Positions 11,843 through 24,331 of a DNA stretch of 64,000 nt are shown piece by piece. Made by a program: the position numbers and the translations under genes. The notes below the pieces were generated by a model. The model saw only the letters and a program-made list of their open reading frames with translations, was not told the origin of the DNA and searched no databases. The stretch lies in assembly GCF_000165425.1 (NCBI RefSeq), contig NW_001799639.1, forward strand, positions 154,702 through 218,701. Direction: 5' to 3'. The stretch is from Paramecium tetraurelia. Lineage: Eukaryota; Ciliophora; Oligohymenophorea; Peniculida; Parameciidae. How positions within the stretch are numbered: the first letter of the stretch is position 1; every line of letters starts with the position of its first letter.

Positions 11843-13368
11843 TAATTTAATTGAAAAATAATCTAACTTAGTCAATATAACAATATTCAAAAGAATGCCA
11901 TAATAAATAATATAACATTTTTATTTACAACAGCAAAGCAGTTAATTATTCATTTACTATTAGAACATATATAATCATTTTATGAATAATAGCACACTAA
12001 TTTAAATATTATTAAATCTCCTCTAATCCAATCAAACCATAAGACAGAAGCATCAGAATTTTTTTGGATCACTGTTCCATTGCTAATCTAGAAACTAAAT
12101 GGAATAATAAGAGATTTAAGTTGAGTTAAAAATAAATCAATTTTGTAGATAGATAGATATCAAGCCATTTGAGAACCGCTAAATCAGTATCTTTGAATTT
12201 CAAATTATACATAAATTGAAATAAGAAAACTTATTTAAATTGACGGTCATATAATATGAGTAAATTTTATAGAGAATTAAAAAAGTATTCAAAAAATACA
12301 TAAACTAAAATAATAATATTAAAAATTTTGCTTATAAATCAAAAATGAATAGATTATTGTATGATAGCCAAAGTAGTAAATAAGCTAATTAACACATTTA
12401 ATAAATGATAAATTACTAAGTAAAAGGATTTATAATCAATATAGATTGCTTTATTAACATACTAGGAGTATGAGTGAGATTAATTTAGTCAGATACACAT
12501 CTTTTAAATGATCTAATAAAATGAAAAAAAATTGTAGAAGTTATATTTCTTGAGGCGAATTGCGTTATGGAGTATTAAGGGTACCTCATTTATTAGCCTT
12601 TTACATTTTATAATCAATTTAAGTACTTCTAAATATCAATTTTTATTATAAATAAATCAGACATCAAAATTAATGATATTAGATCAAAATACAATCTGAA
12701 TAGCCTTAGAAGGAGATTTAATGGTATGATTGGCTACAATTTAAGTCTTTTTATCAATAGAATCTCAAATTGTCTATGCAGATTTTTTTTAAGTTAGTCT
12801 ACACTAATCTCATAATGCTGTTGTGAAATTTTTATAAAAAAAAATAGTAATAATATAAAGTTTTTAATTAAAGAAAATGTTGTTGAATTTGATTAAAATA
12901 TTGAAGGAATTTATATACTTGAAAAATTCGGCTAGATACTTTGTCAAAACGAAAGGAACTTTAGTTTTCGATTTTAATGAGAATTTTGGAATATTAGATG
13001 GAGCATTCATTGTATCAATATATTAAATGTTGAAATGATTAAATAAAAAGCCCATGGAAAATTCAAAGAGCAAACAATAATTGGAAAATCATTATAAATA
13101 TCAGAAATTTAGGAGGTTAGTACTAAAGTAAACCGAAATATCAAGATTTAGGAGTCTTCTTTAGTGTAACAAAATCAATCAGAAAAGTGCTGCATGCTTT
13201 AAGAAAATCGGATGAATTCTGAATTTCCAGAATCTCTGATTAAAATTGTTAATTCATGCCCTTAAAGGGAGAAGCCATTTAATTTGACTATTCATTTTAG
13301 TTCATGTAAATTTTTGAGTATTCAAACAATAAACATTTATTTAATAATTATTTATTATATAATTTTAT
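11843..13368. other. Gene-poor stretch with short broken reading frames, possible pseudogene
   Basis: No intact gene can be built on either strand. On + several frames look coding in short runs: about 12510-12990 in one frame (contains YNLNSLRRRFNGMIGYNLSL), 12880-13040 in a second (KTKGTLVFDFNENFGILDGA), and 12990-13330 in a third (EKPFNLTIHFSSCKF). Each is cut by TGA or needs a frame jump, and few GTA...TAG introns lie at the joins. The amino-acid texture resembles ciliate membrane PAS proteins, but this is an impression, not a match. A decayed gene is the simplest reading. Confidence 0.35.
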
Positions 13369-16300
13369 TCATATACTCCATGTATCTTTCTCTCTTGCAT
13401 CCAATTCAAATCCAAATTGAATGGAGTCAACAACCTTAGGTCCACAAAATATACATTCACTAGCAACAATTTTATCGAACTTTTCTTTTGTTTCTCTCAA
13501 TAATTTCTCTTCATCTGGAGTTAATGTTGATTATGGTCTCTATTCTTATTTTGCTCCTCCGAAGATATTCATTATTTAAAAGAAGGATTACCCATCTGAT
13601 GATAAACTAATCAATTACCTTATTATTTTTTGTTTGCATTCTGAGTAGGATTTGATTTTACTAAAATAGATTACATCGTCATGTCATATGTCTCTATCGA
13701 TGGAATATTTGTTTAATGCTGAGGCAATGATTTAATCTTTGTAACTATACAATCCTATTTATTTTATATAATATTACTTTATGAAATCCATGATTACATG
13801 GGAAAATATAAAATGTATCATTGAATAGTTGTTTAGCACAATGATCACATTTTTGTTACGTATCAATAATTAAGAACTTATTTTTTGTCATTTTCAATTC
13901 ATTCTTTAATTAATCTGAGTTAGCAGATAGCTTTTTCATTTCATCCTTTAATTTTTCAATTTCTTCATTATACTTTTTTAGAGAATTACAAATCTCATCT
14001 TTGAATTGCTCAATCTTGATGTTTTCATTAAAATGAGGCAAAAGATCTTCAATTTTAATTTATTAACTATTTTTTGTAAGTTCAATGACCTTATCAATAT
14101 CTTAATTTTAGGATAACAATCTTTCAGCAATCATCATCCATAATTTCTTCTTTTTCTCATCATCATCCTCTGGTTTTTGAGCATATTCTTTAGCCTTCTC
14201 AATCATACCATAATCTAACGCTAATGTAACTGATTCAGTATAAAGAGACATCATTCCATAAATAGTGATTTGAGCATCTATACAACTTGCCTATTTGAAT
14301 AGTCTTAATGCAAAATCTAAATCAAAATTTACCTTTTCAGTCTTTTTTAATAATGCTTCTTATTCCTACAAATAATAATTAAGTTTGTCTTTCTATAATG
14401 GTTAAGTTAAGAAGAATATCAAGATATTGTGTATACTTTTATCAGCACAATCTAATTTATTTACTAAATGCTCTAAGAATCTTATTCCAAATTCCCTTTT
14501 TTCTACGGGAATGTTCATAAGACCACCAATAATTTTAGTTTAATCAAATTTCTTAATATTCTTTTATAAAATATCTAATGTTTATTCTGGTTCATGTTTC
14601 ATAAGAATGAATGAATATTTTTAGATGATTTCCATTGAACTCTTTTCTTTCACGTTATTCAAATTTTTAATAGCTTCCTTATAGTTTTCTTCATTAATAT
14701 AATGTTAAATGATCATCTCATAATTATTATTTAGTTTAGCATATTCAACACAATTTTGTAATCTGCCATGACTCACCATAATTTAATAAACTATATTCTA
14801 ATCCAATTCTAACTTATATGTTTTGAGGAAATGATCTAGATCTTCATTTAATTAGTTTAATTATTATTTCTTCTCTTTAATATCTTTGTCTCTCTAAGCA
14901 TCATTCTCATAATTCCTGGTTTCGTGTATTAACTTCTCTTATTCATTTAATCTATATATCAATAATTCTGCAAGCCATCCCAATACAAGAGTTCTCTCAA
15001 TTTCTCCTTTCAAATTATTGATTAGATGTTTTAGATACTATTCTAATCCAATTCTAGCTTTCATGTCATCGCAATTCAAAAATTTCAGAAATATTTCTTC
15101 AAAGTTTTTTGATGATTTTTAGTAATAGGATGCAGCTTCATTATATCTTTTCTAAGTGAATAGTTGATCTCCACATAAACCAGCAATATATTTGGTATAT
15201 TCTGAATTATACTTGTTCGATATTTCATAAGCTTCAATGTACATTTTTTAATCCATCAACAATTTCCATGCTTCCTTATCTTCATCTTCAGTTTCAATCT
15301 TACAAAATGTCCTTTCAGAATAGATCCAAAAGACTTTGCCATCTCTCTCATATTACATACCCATTATTCTACCCATACCTCTGAGTTCATATTTTTAGAC
15401 TTCCTATTAAGTGATTTTGCTGAAAATGGTCAAAGCATCAGCACTTAAAATAAAGTAATGAAAGTCTGTTAATCCAATTTGAACTGGCATCTCTGAATAA
15501 TTGTTAACTGATTTCAATTGTTTTGCTTATTGTAATATTGATTCATTCAAATCCTTCTCAGGAAGAGTGAATAAATTTAATGATTTGCCATTTGTAAACA
15601 GAAATGAGTTTTTCCTCTGAGATACAGCCAATAAACTAGTATGATAACGAGATGGCTATGATTCTGCTCTGGCAACACTTTGAGGATCTTTGTATTTAGT
15701 AAATAAAATGCTAAGACTATTTAATCCATAAAAGAAGAACAAACTAAAGTTAGTTGAAACAACAACACAAGCGTATTTATTATTATCATACATCACTGTG
15801 AATTGTTCTATCTGATTGATTTATCTCTCATTTGGAATGGTGACCATCAATTTTGCTTCTTCCTCTCTTACCTCTGCTTGTCTACAATCAATTCTATATA
15901 TATAGATTTTTGAATCCTTTGTTGCTAGTAACATTTCATGAGTGTCAGTTTCATCGCATTGATCATCCCAACCTATGCATTTGATCTGTTTCCCCCTTAA
16001 TTATTCCATTGATCGGATCTTATCTGATTTGAAATTTATGTAAAAGCTTTCCCCATTGTCTGATACTATCAAAGCATGTGGCCCAAATAAAAATAATTTC
16101 TCCAATATAATGTCTTTCCTTTCATTTTTTTTCCCTCCTAGCAATTTTCCTGTCAAACCACTTTGTTGAGCTTCTGGCAATTCCATCTACACACAATAAT
16201 CATCCTTCTCTGGTCTCCATCGATATATGTTATTTTATCTAGTTATGATGACAAACATATGCGAAGAGATTCCCGCCTGCTTTATTTATTCATTCTTAGG

Positions 16301-16448
16301 AAAATTGGGAATATCGAATGGTTTATTCACAAATAAATCCACTCTTTCTATTTCCTCCTTGTCAAACCCAATATCTTCAGGCTTTTATTTTAACACATAC
16401 TCATACCTGATCCATGTGATCATCGTTGATCCATTGATTGTCATCCAT
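13369..16448 (-). CDS. VPS18: VPS18-like subunit of the HOPS/CORVET tethering complexes
   Basis: 1002 aa after removing three introns (13596-13618, 13755-13777, 16382-16406); the spliced length divides by three. The N-terminal half is a beta-propeller (Pep3/Vps18-type), with segments such as LFLFGPHALIVSDNGESFY and RWRPEKDDY. The C-terminal half is an alpha-solenoid with clathrin-type repeats and a coiled coil, ending in a RING-like zinc finger: CDHCAKQLF...FYIFPCNHGFH and later SECIFCGP. This order is diagnostic for Vps18. It acts in tethering of late endosomes, lysosomes and vacuoles, and in ciliates probably also of phagosomes. Intron 16382-16406 ends in AAG rather than TAG but is required because reading through meets TGA. 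The C-terminal Cys residues are recovered only after splicing the last two introns. Confidence 0.93.
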
Positions 16449-16596
16449 CCTACCTTAATACATTTTATTTATAATTAATATTATTCAATACTCTTTCATG
16501 TAACAATAAAACAATATAATCATTCATTATTCATTATTTGGTATTATCACACTCAAACGATAGGACTTTCTAGGAGTCTCCCATTTCCTTACCAAA

Positions 16597-19583
16597 TCAT
16601 TGATTTTTGATTGTTTCTATTTCAAAGTCTTAATAGATCGTTTCTTGTAAATGTTCAACAATTTCAATCTCTACGTTTTGATCTTTTAAAATTTCACAAT
16701 AAACTCATATGGATAGTACATAAATCTAATAAGTTAATTGATAGGCTTCAAAAGCAAAGCATGAAATTTCTGCTCTGTTTATAATATAATGTTTTCGATA
16801 TTATGATGAACCATGTAAAAACTAAAATTTTTGACAACCTCAAATTACTCAACGCCCTATTATGCTTTAAGTGAAAAGTATAAAATTTAAAGATCCTATA
16901 CTGATCTATCTAAAGGTATTGAAGCACCTTCATTGAAGATTTTATGGTACAATAATTCAATATTCTAATAAATACAATCCTAAATGTCAATCTTTAATGA
17001 TTCATCAGTATCAATCAAAGCAATTTTTGGATTTTATTAATTACACATCTTTTTGTATTTTGATAGTTTTGCACTCATAAACTTATTGGCAGTAAGCATG
17101 CATTATTACCTGGTTGACAATTTCAAATTTTAGATTGAATAATTATCACTTGAAGCAATAGAGTCGTTGATATTTATTTACCTCTAAATTGAAATTGCTT
17201 CTCCACTTTACAAAGAGCATCTAGGTAATTAAATAGATTCCTATCTCTTAAAATGAAATGTCTTATTTATTGGAGACTAGTCATTAATATCAGATTTAGC
17301 CTCGTCAAATTCCTATTCTTGAATCAATTATTTTGATAACTAATTCTAAACTAATTTTGGTTATTCATTTTAAAAGTAAATTGCAAATTATTCTATGATC
17401 TCTCTATCACACCTAGTTGAAAAGGATGTCTTTCCTCTTTTTTTAGATCTCTTATTAAATCTTCTCTGCTAATCTTATGAATATTAATGTCTTTTGATTA
17501 TTAATTCTCTATCAATGCTTATAAATAAGTTTGGACACTCTTTCAAACCATGAGTATTAATATTGCAGGCTGCACAATATTATTCGAATATTAAATTTTT
17601 ACTATTAACTTAAAGAATAAATTAATCTTTTAAATTACAATACTTTTAATAATCTTTGGGGTATTATCTAATTACTGTTGTAAAATCAGACTGAAAATAT
17701 TAATTAATAAATTTACCTTGCTTAAAACAAGTAAACTCACATACCCAATTGCTTTAAAAGTTTAGGCATTATCATTTTCTTCGATGAATTCTGAAACTTC
17801 CAAAAACTATCCTTGATTCTAAACACTCTTCAATGAAACATTAAGAACATTTTGATATTGCAATTAACCCTATTCTACAAAGCACAGATGAGGTTAATAG
17901 ACATCGCTAAGAGTGTAAATGGAGAATGTATTCTAAGGTTGTATTATTTTTCTTTTAATAAAAGGAGATAGGGAATTTTATAACTCCAAACTGAAATTCT
18001 TAAATAGAAAATCACAATGTTTGAAAAATACATTATTAGCTTATTTTTTTAAATCCTATTTCAATTCTTCAGATAGCTCATTTAATAAGGTTTCTTCTTA
18101 TTACAAATCAATCTCTGCTTCCTCCTTCCATCTAAAAGTCAAATATTCCCTAATTCTGTATTGCAAGGAGAAAGGGATATTCCTTTGATGCATATATCTA
18201 TTGATAACTCTAATCTTTCTGCTTCTTTCCATGAAATGCTGATTGATTTCTTTTATTATTGTTCCAATGGCATTAATACTGTAGGAAAACCATAGACAAG
18301 CACTCAGGATAAAGAATATTGCAACAATTTTTTCATTCCAAGTTTTAGGCACATTATCACCATATCCAATAGTGAGCATGGTGACAATGGCAAAATAGAA
18401 GGCTTCTAAATATTAGAGTTGCCATTATTGATGATCTAATTCTTTCAAGGTAATCCAGGAATTACCGTAATTTAATGAACTATTGAAGAACCATATACAA
18501 GAAAACAAGTGAAGTACATAGATCAAGTAGATTAGCAATTTAAATAAATTGATAAATGCTTTTTATTTTTTTGTGAAATATTGAGATTCTTCGCTTTTCT
18601 ATAATGTTTAATTGATTTAAAAGTGCTGCGTAAGTGATATTAAAAGCATTAAATATTAAAATTAATTACCTTAATTATTAATAAAGTAGATTAATAAAAA
18701 TATTAACGCGAAGTCTGACATTGTTTGTAGATTTAGATTATTTTATATTATTTGCCATCTATCATAAACTGCCTATCCACTAGAGTAACAAATGGTATTC
18801 ATTCTTAATACGTTGTCAATAATTAAGATAATGATGATAGTAAGAGTGAGGCCCATCAGTTTGTCAAATAAGATTTGTGGATTGTAGGCAATTTCTAATG
18901 GAATCAATATTAATAGGAGCAACCTAAAAAGAATGGTCCAGTAATCCCAAACGATTTTCTTCAGTGATTCAGGATGTATTTATGGCATTTTGGATAAAAT
19001 TTCATAAATAGTCTTCCTACTTAATTAATATTTTTCTCTTATCCACAGGATGAATGGATGTTCATAGAAGGAGAGTGTATTGTCACGAAACAATTTGGTC
19101 ACATTTCGTATTTGAAAATGCGGATGATTGTTTAGCTTAAGAATTTACATCATCACTTAACTAAATAAAATTGATAATACCTGTCACTCGAATTATCGTT
19201 AATTAATTTGATATGATTTTCATTGACAATAGACAACTTAGTTCTGCTGTTTCTGATGCGTTAAATGAATCGTTTCAGATAAAAATATTTCATGAAATTA
19301 GTGCCTGTCTTTTTGGATGTATTTGTTTTCTTATCTTCATCTTGATTGATTAATGGCTTAGTAATGTGTAAAGTATTACTTCACAATTCCTGCGAGTGTC
19401 TATATTTGTTGTTGATTTAATTGTGAAATTATTTGTACTGGGATTTCTAGTTTTTATTCTTGTTACTAAATCTGCCTCCAAATACTCCTTTTCATATTCA
19501 TTATGATGTTCTGCTTATAATTCAATTTGAAGATTCTCTGGTTATGAATTTAAGGCTGAAAATATTATATTAGTGCCATTCAT
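16597..19583 (-). CDS. Six-TM K+ channel with CNBD-like domain and CCHC zinc-knuckle motif (channel A)
   Basis: About 980 aa. The start MNGTNIIFSALNS is followed by an acidic N-tail (NEYEKEYLEADL) shared with channels D, E and F. Introns 19161-19180 (20 nt) and 19357-19379 (23 nt) are firm; at least one more is unplaced. S1-S6 lie at about 18930-18200, with pore TMLTIGYGDNVPK, the K+ selectivity signature. The C-linker follows (RYMHQRNIPF...LTFRWKEEAE), then a CNBD-like fold (LCFVEQGQLQYQ). The usual FGE...R ligand motif is absent. At 17535-17576 the protein has CAACNINTHGLKEC, an exact C-x2-C-x4-H-x4-C pattern, followed by a basic run. K+ transport is well supported. Cyclic nucleotide binding is doubtful, and the knuckle function is unknown. 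Confidence 0.86.
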
Positions 19584-19599
19584 TTATAAAATTATATAC

Positions 19600-20106
19600 T
19601 CACTTAAAATCTCTTTTTTTCATGTCTTTATTCATATCATTATTCTCTTACTCCCTAAACTTTTTCAATTTCTCCTGTTTGATCATCTCATCATACTCCT
19701 CCTACTCTTTTACAGCCTATTAATAGTTGGCTTCGTAATTGGAATTATCGACTTCTTCTGTTTGCTTCTTTGGTTTCTTTAGTGATCTCAAAAATACAGA
19801 TCCCAAGAAGACAGCCAAAACTGAAATATTAGAAATGCTATTACGTCCACTTATCACAAAATAGGGCAATTATTATTTTGTCTCCTTGTCTTGTATGTAA
19901 GGATCTAATTTGGCTTGCAATTTCAATTCTTCATTCTTTACATAATCTAACTTGTTTATTTTGCCATCCCTATAATAATAAGCCTTCCCATTCTCTTCGT
20001 ATGTTCCAGATTCTCCAACATTTTTTCTTATCCTTTCCCTATCAGCTTCAGTCTGAATAATTTTATTTAGCTTTTTGCTAAATGCAAACTTATTTAATCT
20101 ATTCAT
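19600..20106 (-). CDS. Small single-TM charged protein, ciliate hypothetical
   Basis: 168 aa in one open frame, MNRLNKFAFSKKLNKI... to TGA 19600-19602. The N-terminal half is charged (RIRKNVGESGTYEENGKAYY), with one hydrophobic helix near residues 90-112 (FVISGRNSIS...VFLGSVFL) and a highly charged helical tail of about 55 residues. The N-terminus is basic and amphipathic, so mitochondrial targeting is possible but not shown. It lies 16 bp upstream of channel A in the same orientation. No family is recognised. Confidence 0.7.
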
Positions 20107-20210
20107 ATTTATTAAAATTTAAATTCCTTATATTAGAGAAAATATAAACAACCGCGTAATAAGGTCTAATGGTTTTCCTTGCTTTATAATAAATAATATA
20201 ATATTGTAAT

Positions 20211-21456
20211 ATGTTAACATAAATCAAAGAGAAGCCACTTTCATAACTAATAGTAGAGTTGTAACAGAAATATTAAGAAGAGAATGACCAATCGAATATA
20301 TTCTAGAAACTTTATCAATAATAAGTGGATTTAGAAAGTTCTACAGAATCATCCAATATTGTTCCTGCTCTCTTTTCTGGATCCACAGGTTCTTAGTCCT
20401 CCCACTCACAGGAAGGTATAACACTTCATGTATCAAAGGCGTCGAAAAGAAAATAAAGAAGGCAAGAAAAGGCCAGATTCCTAACAAAACTAATTAGGAT
20501 GATAAAAAGCTTTCGAATGAAACAACAGATAAAAAAACTTTGCAGATGATTCGAAATAGAATATCTGCCTAAAATTCTAGAGATAGGAAGAAGGCCTACC
20601 TCTAAAAATTAGAAGAGGACTTCAATAAATAATCTAATTGTCTCCAGGAATTAACTGAATAAGTTAGTTATTTACAATAACAATTAGAAGAAGTCTAGAA
20701 GCTCAATTCACATTTACAATCCTAGTAATCTAGTCTAATTTGTATTAATTGTGGATGCAAATAATTTGTCCTTGAAGAAGAAGCTCCAATTTCTATTTCT
20801 AAGAATAGAGGTTTGGGCAAATTAGGATTTTCATTTGTGGTTATATTAACTATTTTTGCTTGTTTCACTATTAACTTCGATACTTCAGCTTAGAATTTAC
20901 AATCCATTCCACAAATGTCTAATGAGAAACCCCTCATAAGACATTTGAATAACACTGATCAACAATATGGAATTTTGGAGTAAGTTCAAAATGGAAGAAT
21001 TAAAGGAATAACAGACCTGATGGAATATATAATCAGAATATAATTATAAATTTTATGATACAACCTATCGTGCCATCTTAAATACGAAAGAAAGTTTTGT
21101 CAATGAAATGATCAATTACAATAAGGAAAAAGCCAAATAAACTAATGTTCAGGCATTGGCCCCATTAAACTATCATAAACCATAAGTAGACTCTTTTTAT
21201 TGTCCAACCGTTTATAGATATGACAACCAAACTAAGGAGTAATATTATTCTATAAGTTAGTAAAATATCAGTCAAATACTAGGATGATTAATGGATTCAT
21301 TTGGTTATTCCAAAGAATAATGTCAACATATTTTATTAAAATCATGATAACTCAATAATATTGAAAGAAAACTTTAAAAATTCAGACACTGATATAAAAG
21401 AAAAGTATCAAGAAATTTGGTGTTAAGTAAAAAGTATAAATGACTTCTATGTTTGA
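20211..21456 (+). CDS. Membrane-tethered bZIP transcription factor (ATF6/CREBH-like layout)
   Basis: Starts MLTQIKEKPLSQ; introns 20416-20438 (23 nt) and 21239-21260 (22 nt) are firm. The order is an acidic/Ser-rich N-terminus, a Lys-rich stretch, a bZIP basic region with the invariant spacing (IRNRISAQNSRDRKKAY), a leucine-zipper helix (LEEDFNKQSNCLQELTEQV...), a Cys pair (CINCGC), one transmembrane helix (LGFSFVVILTIFACFTINF) and a lumenal tail of about 170 residues. The tail contains RHLN just after the membrane, a match to the site-1 protease pattern R-x-L-x, plus N-x-T sites. By analogy with ATF6/CREBH, the factor would sit in the ER and be released by proteolysis. An intron of 26 or 35 nt from about 20989 and one apparent missing T near 21055 are needed to join the lumenal part. 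Confidence 0.8.
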
Positions 21457-21553
21457 AAAATTAACTCATTAATTTTGTTATATAGTAATGTTAATAATTT
21501 CATTATAAATATTAATATTTTAAAACATTTAGTCAAACCAAGTAAATTTAAGT

Positions 21554-24178
21554 TCAATCCCCTATTTTAACCTACAATAGCTCATTTTTAATGTCTGCAA
21601 TCAGACAATCAATCTCATATTCTTATTAATTGATTTCAAATTTAGCCATCGATAAAGACGTTTATAGATTAACTAATTTTTTTAATTATTAACTTAAATT
21701 TTGTATTTAATCTCCCATAGCTCCACATTTTTTAATGCTTTCAAGTTTCTGTTTTTGTTTCCTTCTCTCTTCTTACTTTTCATTCTTAGCATTTTCATAG
21801 ATTATTTAATGAAATTTGTTGTAAAATATATCAATCTTATTATTCTTAAATTCCTTCTTTTGAAATTTTAAAATATTTCTAATAATATGAATTAATTTTT
21901 TTCTTGAGAGTCTTTCAGTTGATTCTTGTTTACTCTTTAACAGAAAAGCCTTGATTAAGTTTTCATCCTCTCGAACCTTTTCAAAGTTTTTCAATAATTT
22001 TTATCCCACTTTTTTCTAAATTACTTTCTCCCAAGTACAATCTTTGATCCTATTATTTATCAAATTACGAATTATCTTATAATCTGGATCATGTAAGGAA
22101 ATTCTCCTAATTTTTGATGATCTTTAAACATAATATCTTATTTTATTTATGGCCTATATGATATAGTTTATATACATTGATAAGCTTCTCTCTAATAATT
22201 TTATTTCTAGCTTATTTTTATCCTACAATTTAGAGCATTAAATCTTATTAGACACTTGGATACTCTCGTAAATCAATTTTAAATCGTAGTTCCTCGAGAT
22301 GCTAAGTAGATTCTCTTTTCATATTAGATTGATGACCATCATTAATAGCAGATCCTCTCTTCAATTTTTATTGTTTTTCTAGTATGATAAGAGATTTGAT
22401 TACATCTTTTAATTCTTGCTTATTCAATAATAAGTATCTTCCTTCTTTTATACATCTATTGCAACTCAAAAAACTAAGGCGACTCTTTTTCAAGGAATTA
22501 AGAAAAGTTATCAGATGAACACATTAAAACAACACTTTCTTGTATAGCATGAGCACTCCAACGTCTTAAACTGCTTTCAATGCATTCGATTTCTCCAAAG
22601 CAAGTACCTTCCATAACTCTAACTAAGGTTTCCCCATTATTGTCACACAATCTAATGTCTCCTTTAATAAGAAAGAAGAAATCATTTGCACTTTGACCAA
22701 TGTGATAGACAGTTTCATATTTTTAATAGCAGACCAAAGTGCTAAAAGGCAGAATGGACCCTGAGAAATTGATATCATTCGACATGAAGGGAATAGTTCT
22801 CAAAATATCCTTATGGACTGCAGCAACAGTATATAATGCTAATTGATGAGGAAGTTCTGAAATGATTCTTTTAGATTCCTCTGCCCAGAAGGGATTTCTT
22901 TAGATGTTAAACTTCGTAAATCTGATCCAATCATTCTAAATTCTTTCAGACATATTTATAGTAATGTCTTCCAAATTCAACAATTAATCATCAAACTCCT
23001 GATTGGGATTTGATTAGATCAATATAAAAGTAATGTTACCAATAGTGAAGGAATAATAACCAACACCAATTAACATCCAAATTACACTAAGTAGATATTC
23101 ATCAAAATTATGAGCCTCAAGATCACCATATCCAATAACTGTAATTGTTTAATAGGCCCAAAAGAATGCATCTATCAATTTAGTGTAATCGTTAGCATTT
23201 TTAATATCTTATCGTTCCATCCAATTTTAATTAACATTAAATTTGCATATCCATATCCAAAGACAGGCGAATAAGTGATTCAAAATGATCATCTCCAAAA
23301 ATATTTTCATTAACTTCTTTATTCTTAAATCCAAATTGTACTCATCTCTTACTATTAACTCATCTCTTAGAGACTGTTACTTTTTAAGCAACTCTATTGA
23401 TTGGTTGTATTCAACTCTCCTTTCATAGAAAAAAAACCTTAATAACCGTAATAATTTTATAGGTTTCAAACTGTCTAAATCTAAATCAGGCAATATCGAT
23501 AGTAGATCAATGACGAACCAAGTGGTGATGTAATAATTAGCTATATCCTTCAGATTATGCAATAAATCTAATTGCTTGTTAATGTGGCAAATAATAAAAT
23601 TCATCAATAAATCAACCCAAAAGATCATCTGTAAGATGAATGTCAATTGATGGCCAAATCCCTCTATTATAGCTGTAAAAATGTACTTCATATTCAAAGG
23701 CGACTTGTATTGGATATAGAATGGCAGCTACATCAGTACATAAATTGATTCCCAATCCCCAAACTAAATATACGATATCATCAGGGAAAAATGGAAGGAA
23801 ACCTCTCTTGCGATATTAATATTTAGATCTTTAATTCTTTAATTGATATGCATAATTTCGAAGTTAATTTATAAATTTTTGAGCCATCCCAACCTTTTTA
23901 ATTATCTTTCTTAATTCTTGGTTTTTGGTCACTCTCGATTCTTGAAGTTGAGACATGGTTAAGCTTGTCATTTAAATACTAAATGTCACAGATTTATCTT
24001 ACAAATTTTTTACAGTTTTAGCTCTAATTATTCTTTTAGAGGGTTCGATTTGTTTTAATAAAACACTATTTGATTGTAATATGCCGATCTGAGATCCCAT
24101 GTCAGTTAATTATCTTTGACTGCTCCAATTTTGTTACTGGAACTGTTCTTCCTTTATGCGTAAAGGATAGACTTACAT
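21554..24178 (-). CDS. Voltage-gated K+ channel with intact CNBD (channel B)
   Basis: About 860 aa. N-terminus MQVYPLRIKEEQ..., then a cytosolic helix, S1-S6 at about 23800-23050, and S4 with repeated basic residues (PIKLLRLLRFFFYERR). The pore is TVIGYGDLEAHNFDE, where V replaces the usual T-I, followed by S6 (IWMLIGVGYYSFTIGN). The CNBD at about 22750-22500 keeps FGEIECIESSLRRWSA, i.e. the Glu and Arg of the phosphate-binding cassette, so cAMP or cGMP binding is plausible. The C-terminus is charged and helical, ending LLQVKIGD. One or two short introns in the N-terminal part are not resolved, because the frame changes between about 23960 and 23880. It belongs to the CNG/HCN/EAG superfamily but not to the zinc-knuckle subfamily. 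Confidence 0.85.
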
Positions 24179-24331
24179 TTATTTTGTATTAAAGAAAAAT
24201 AATTAGAATAAATGTAAAATAAGTTATCATAATTAAACAATATTTTATTTTAAGAATGGAAGTTAAGTTGTTGTATTTTATTGTTATTTTTGTTTGAGAA
24301 ATTAGTGGAAAAATAAGGACATAAAAATACA

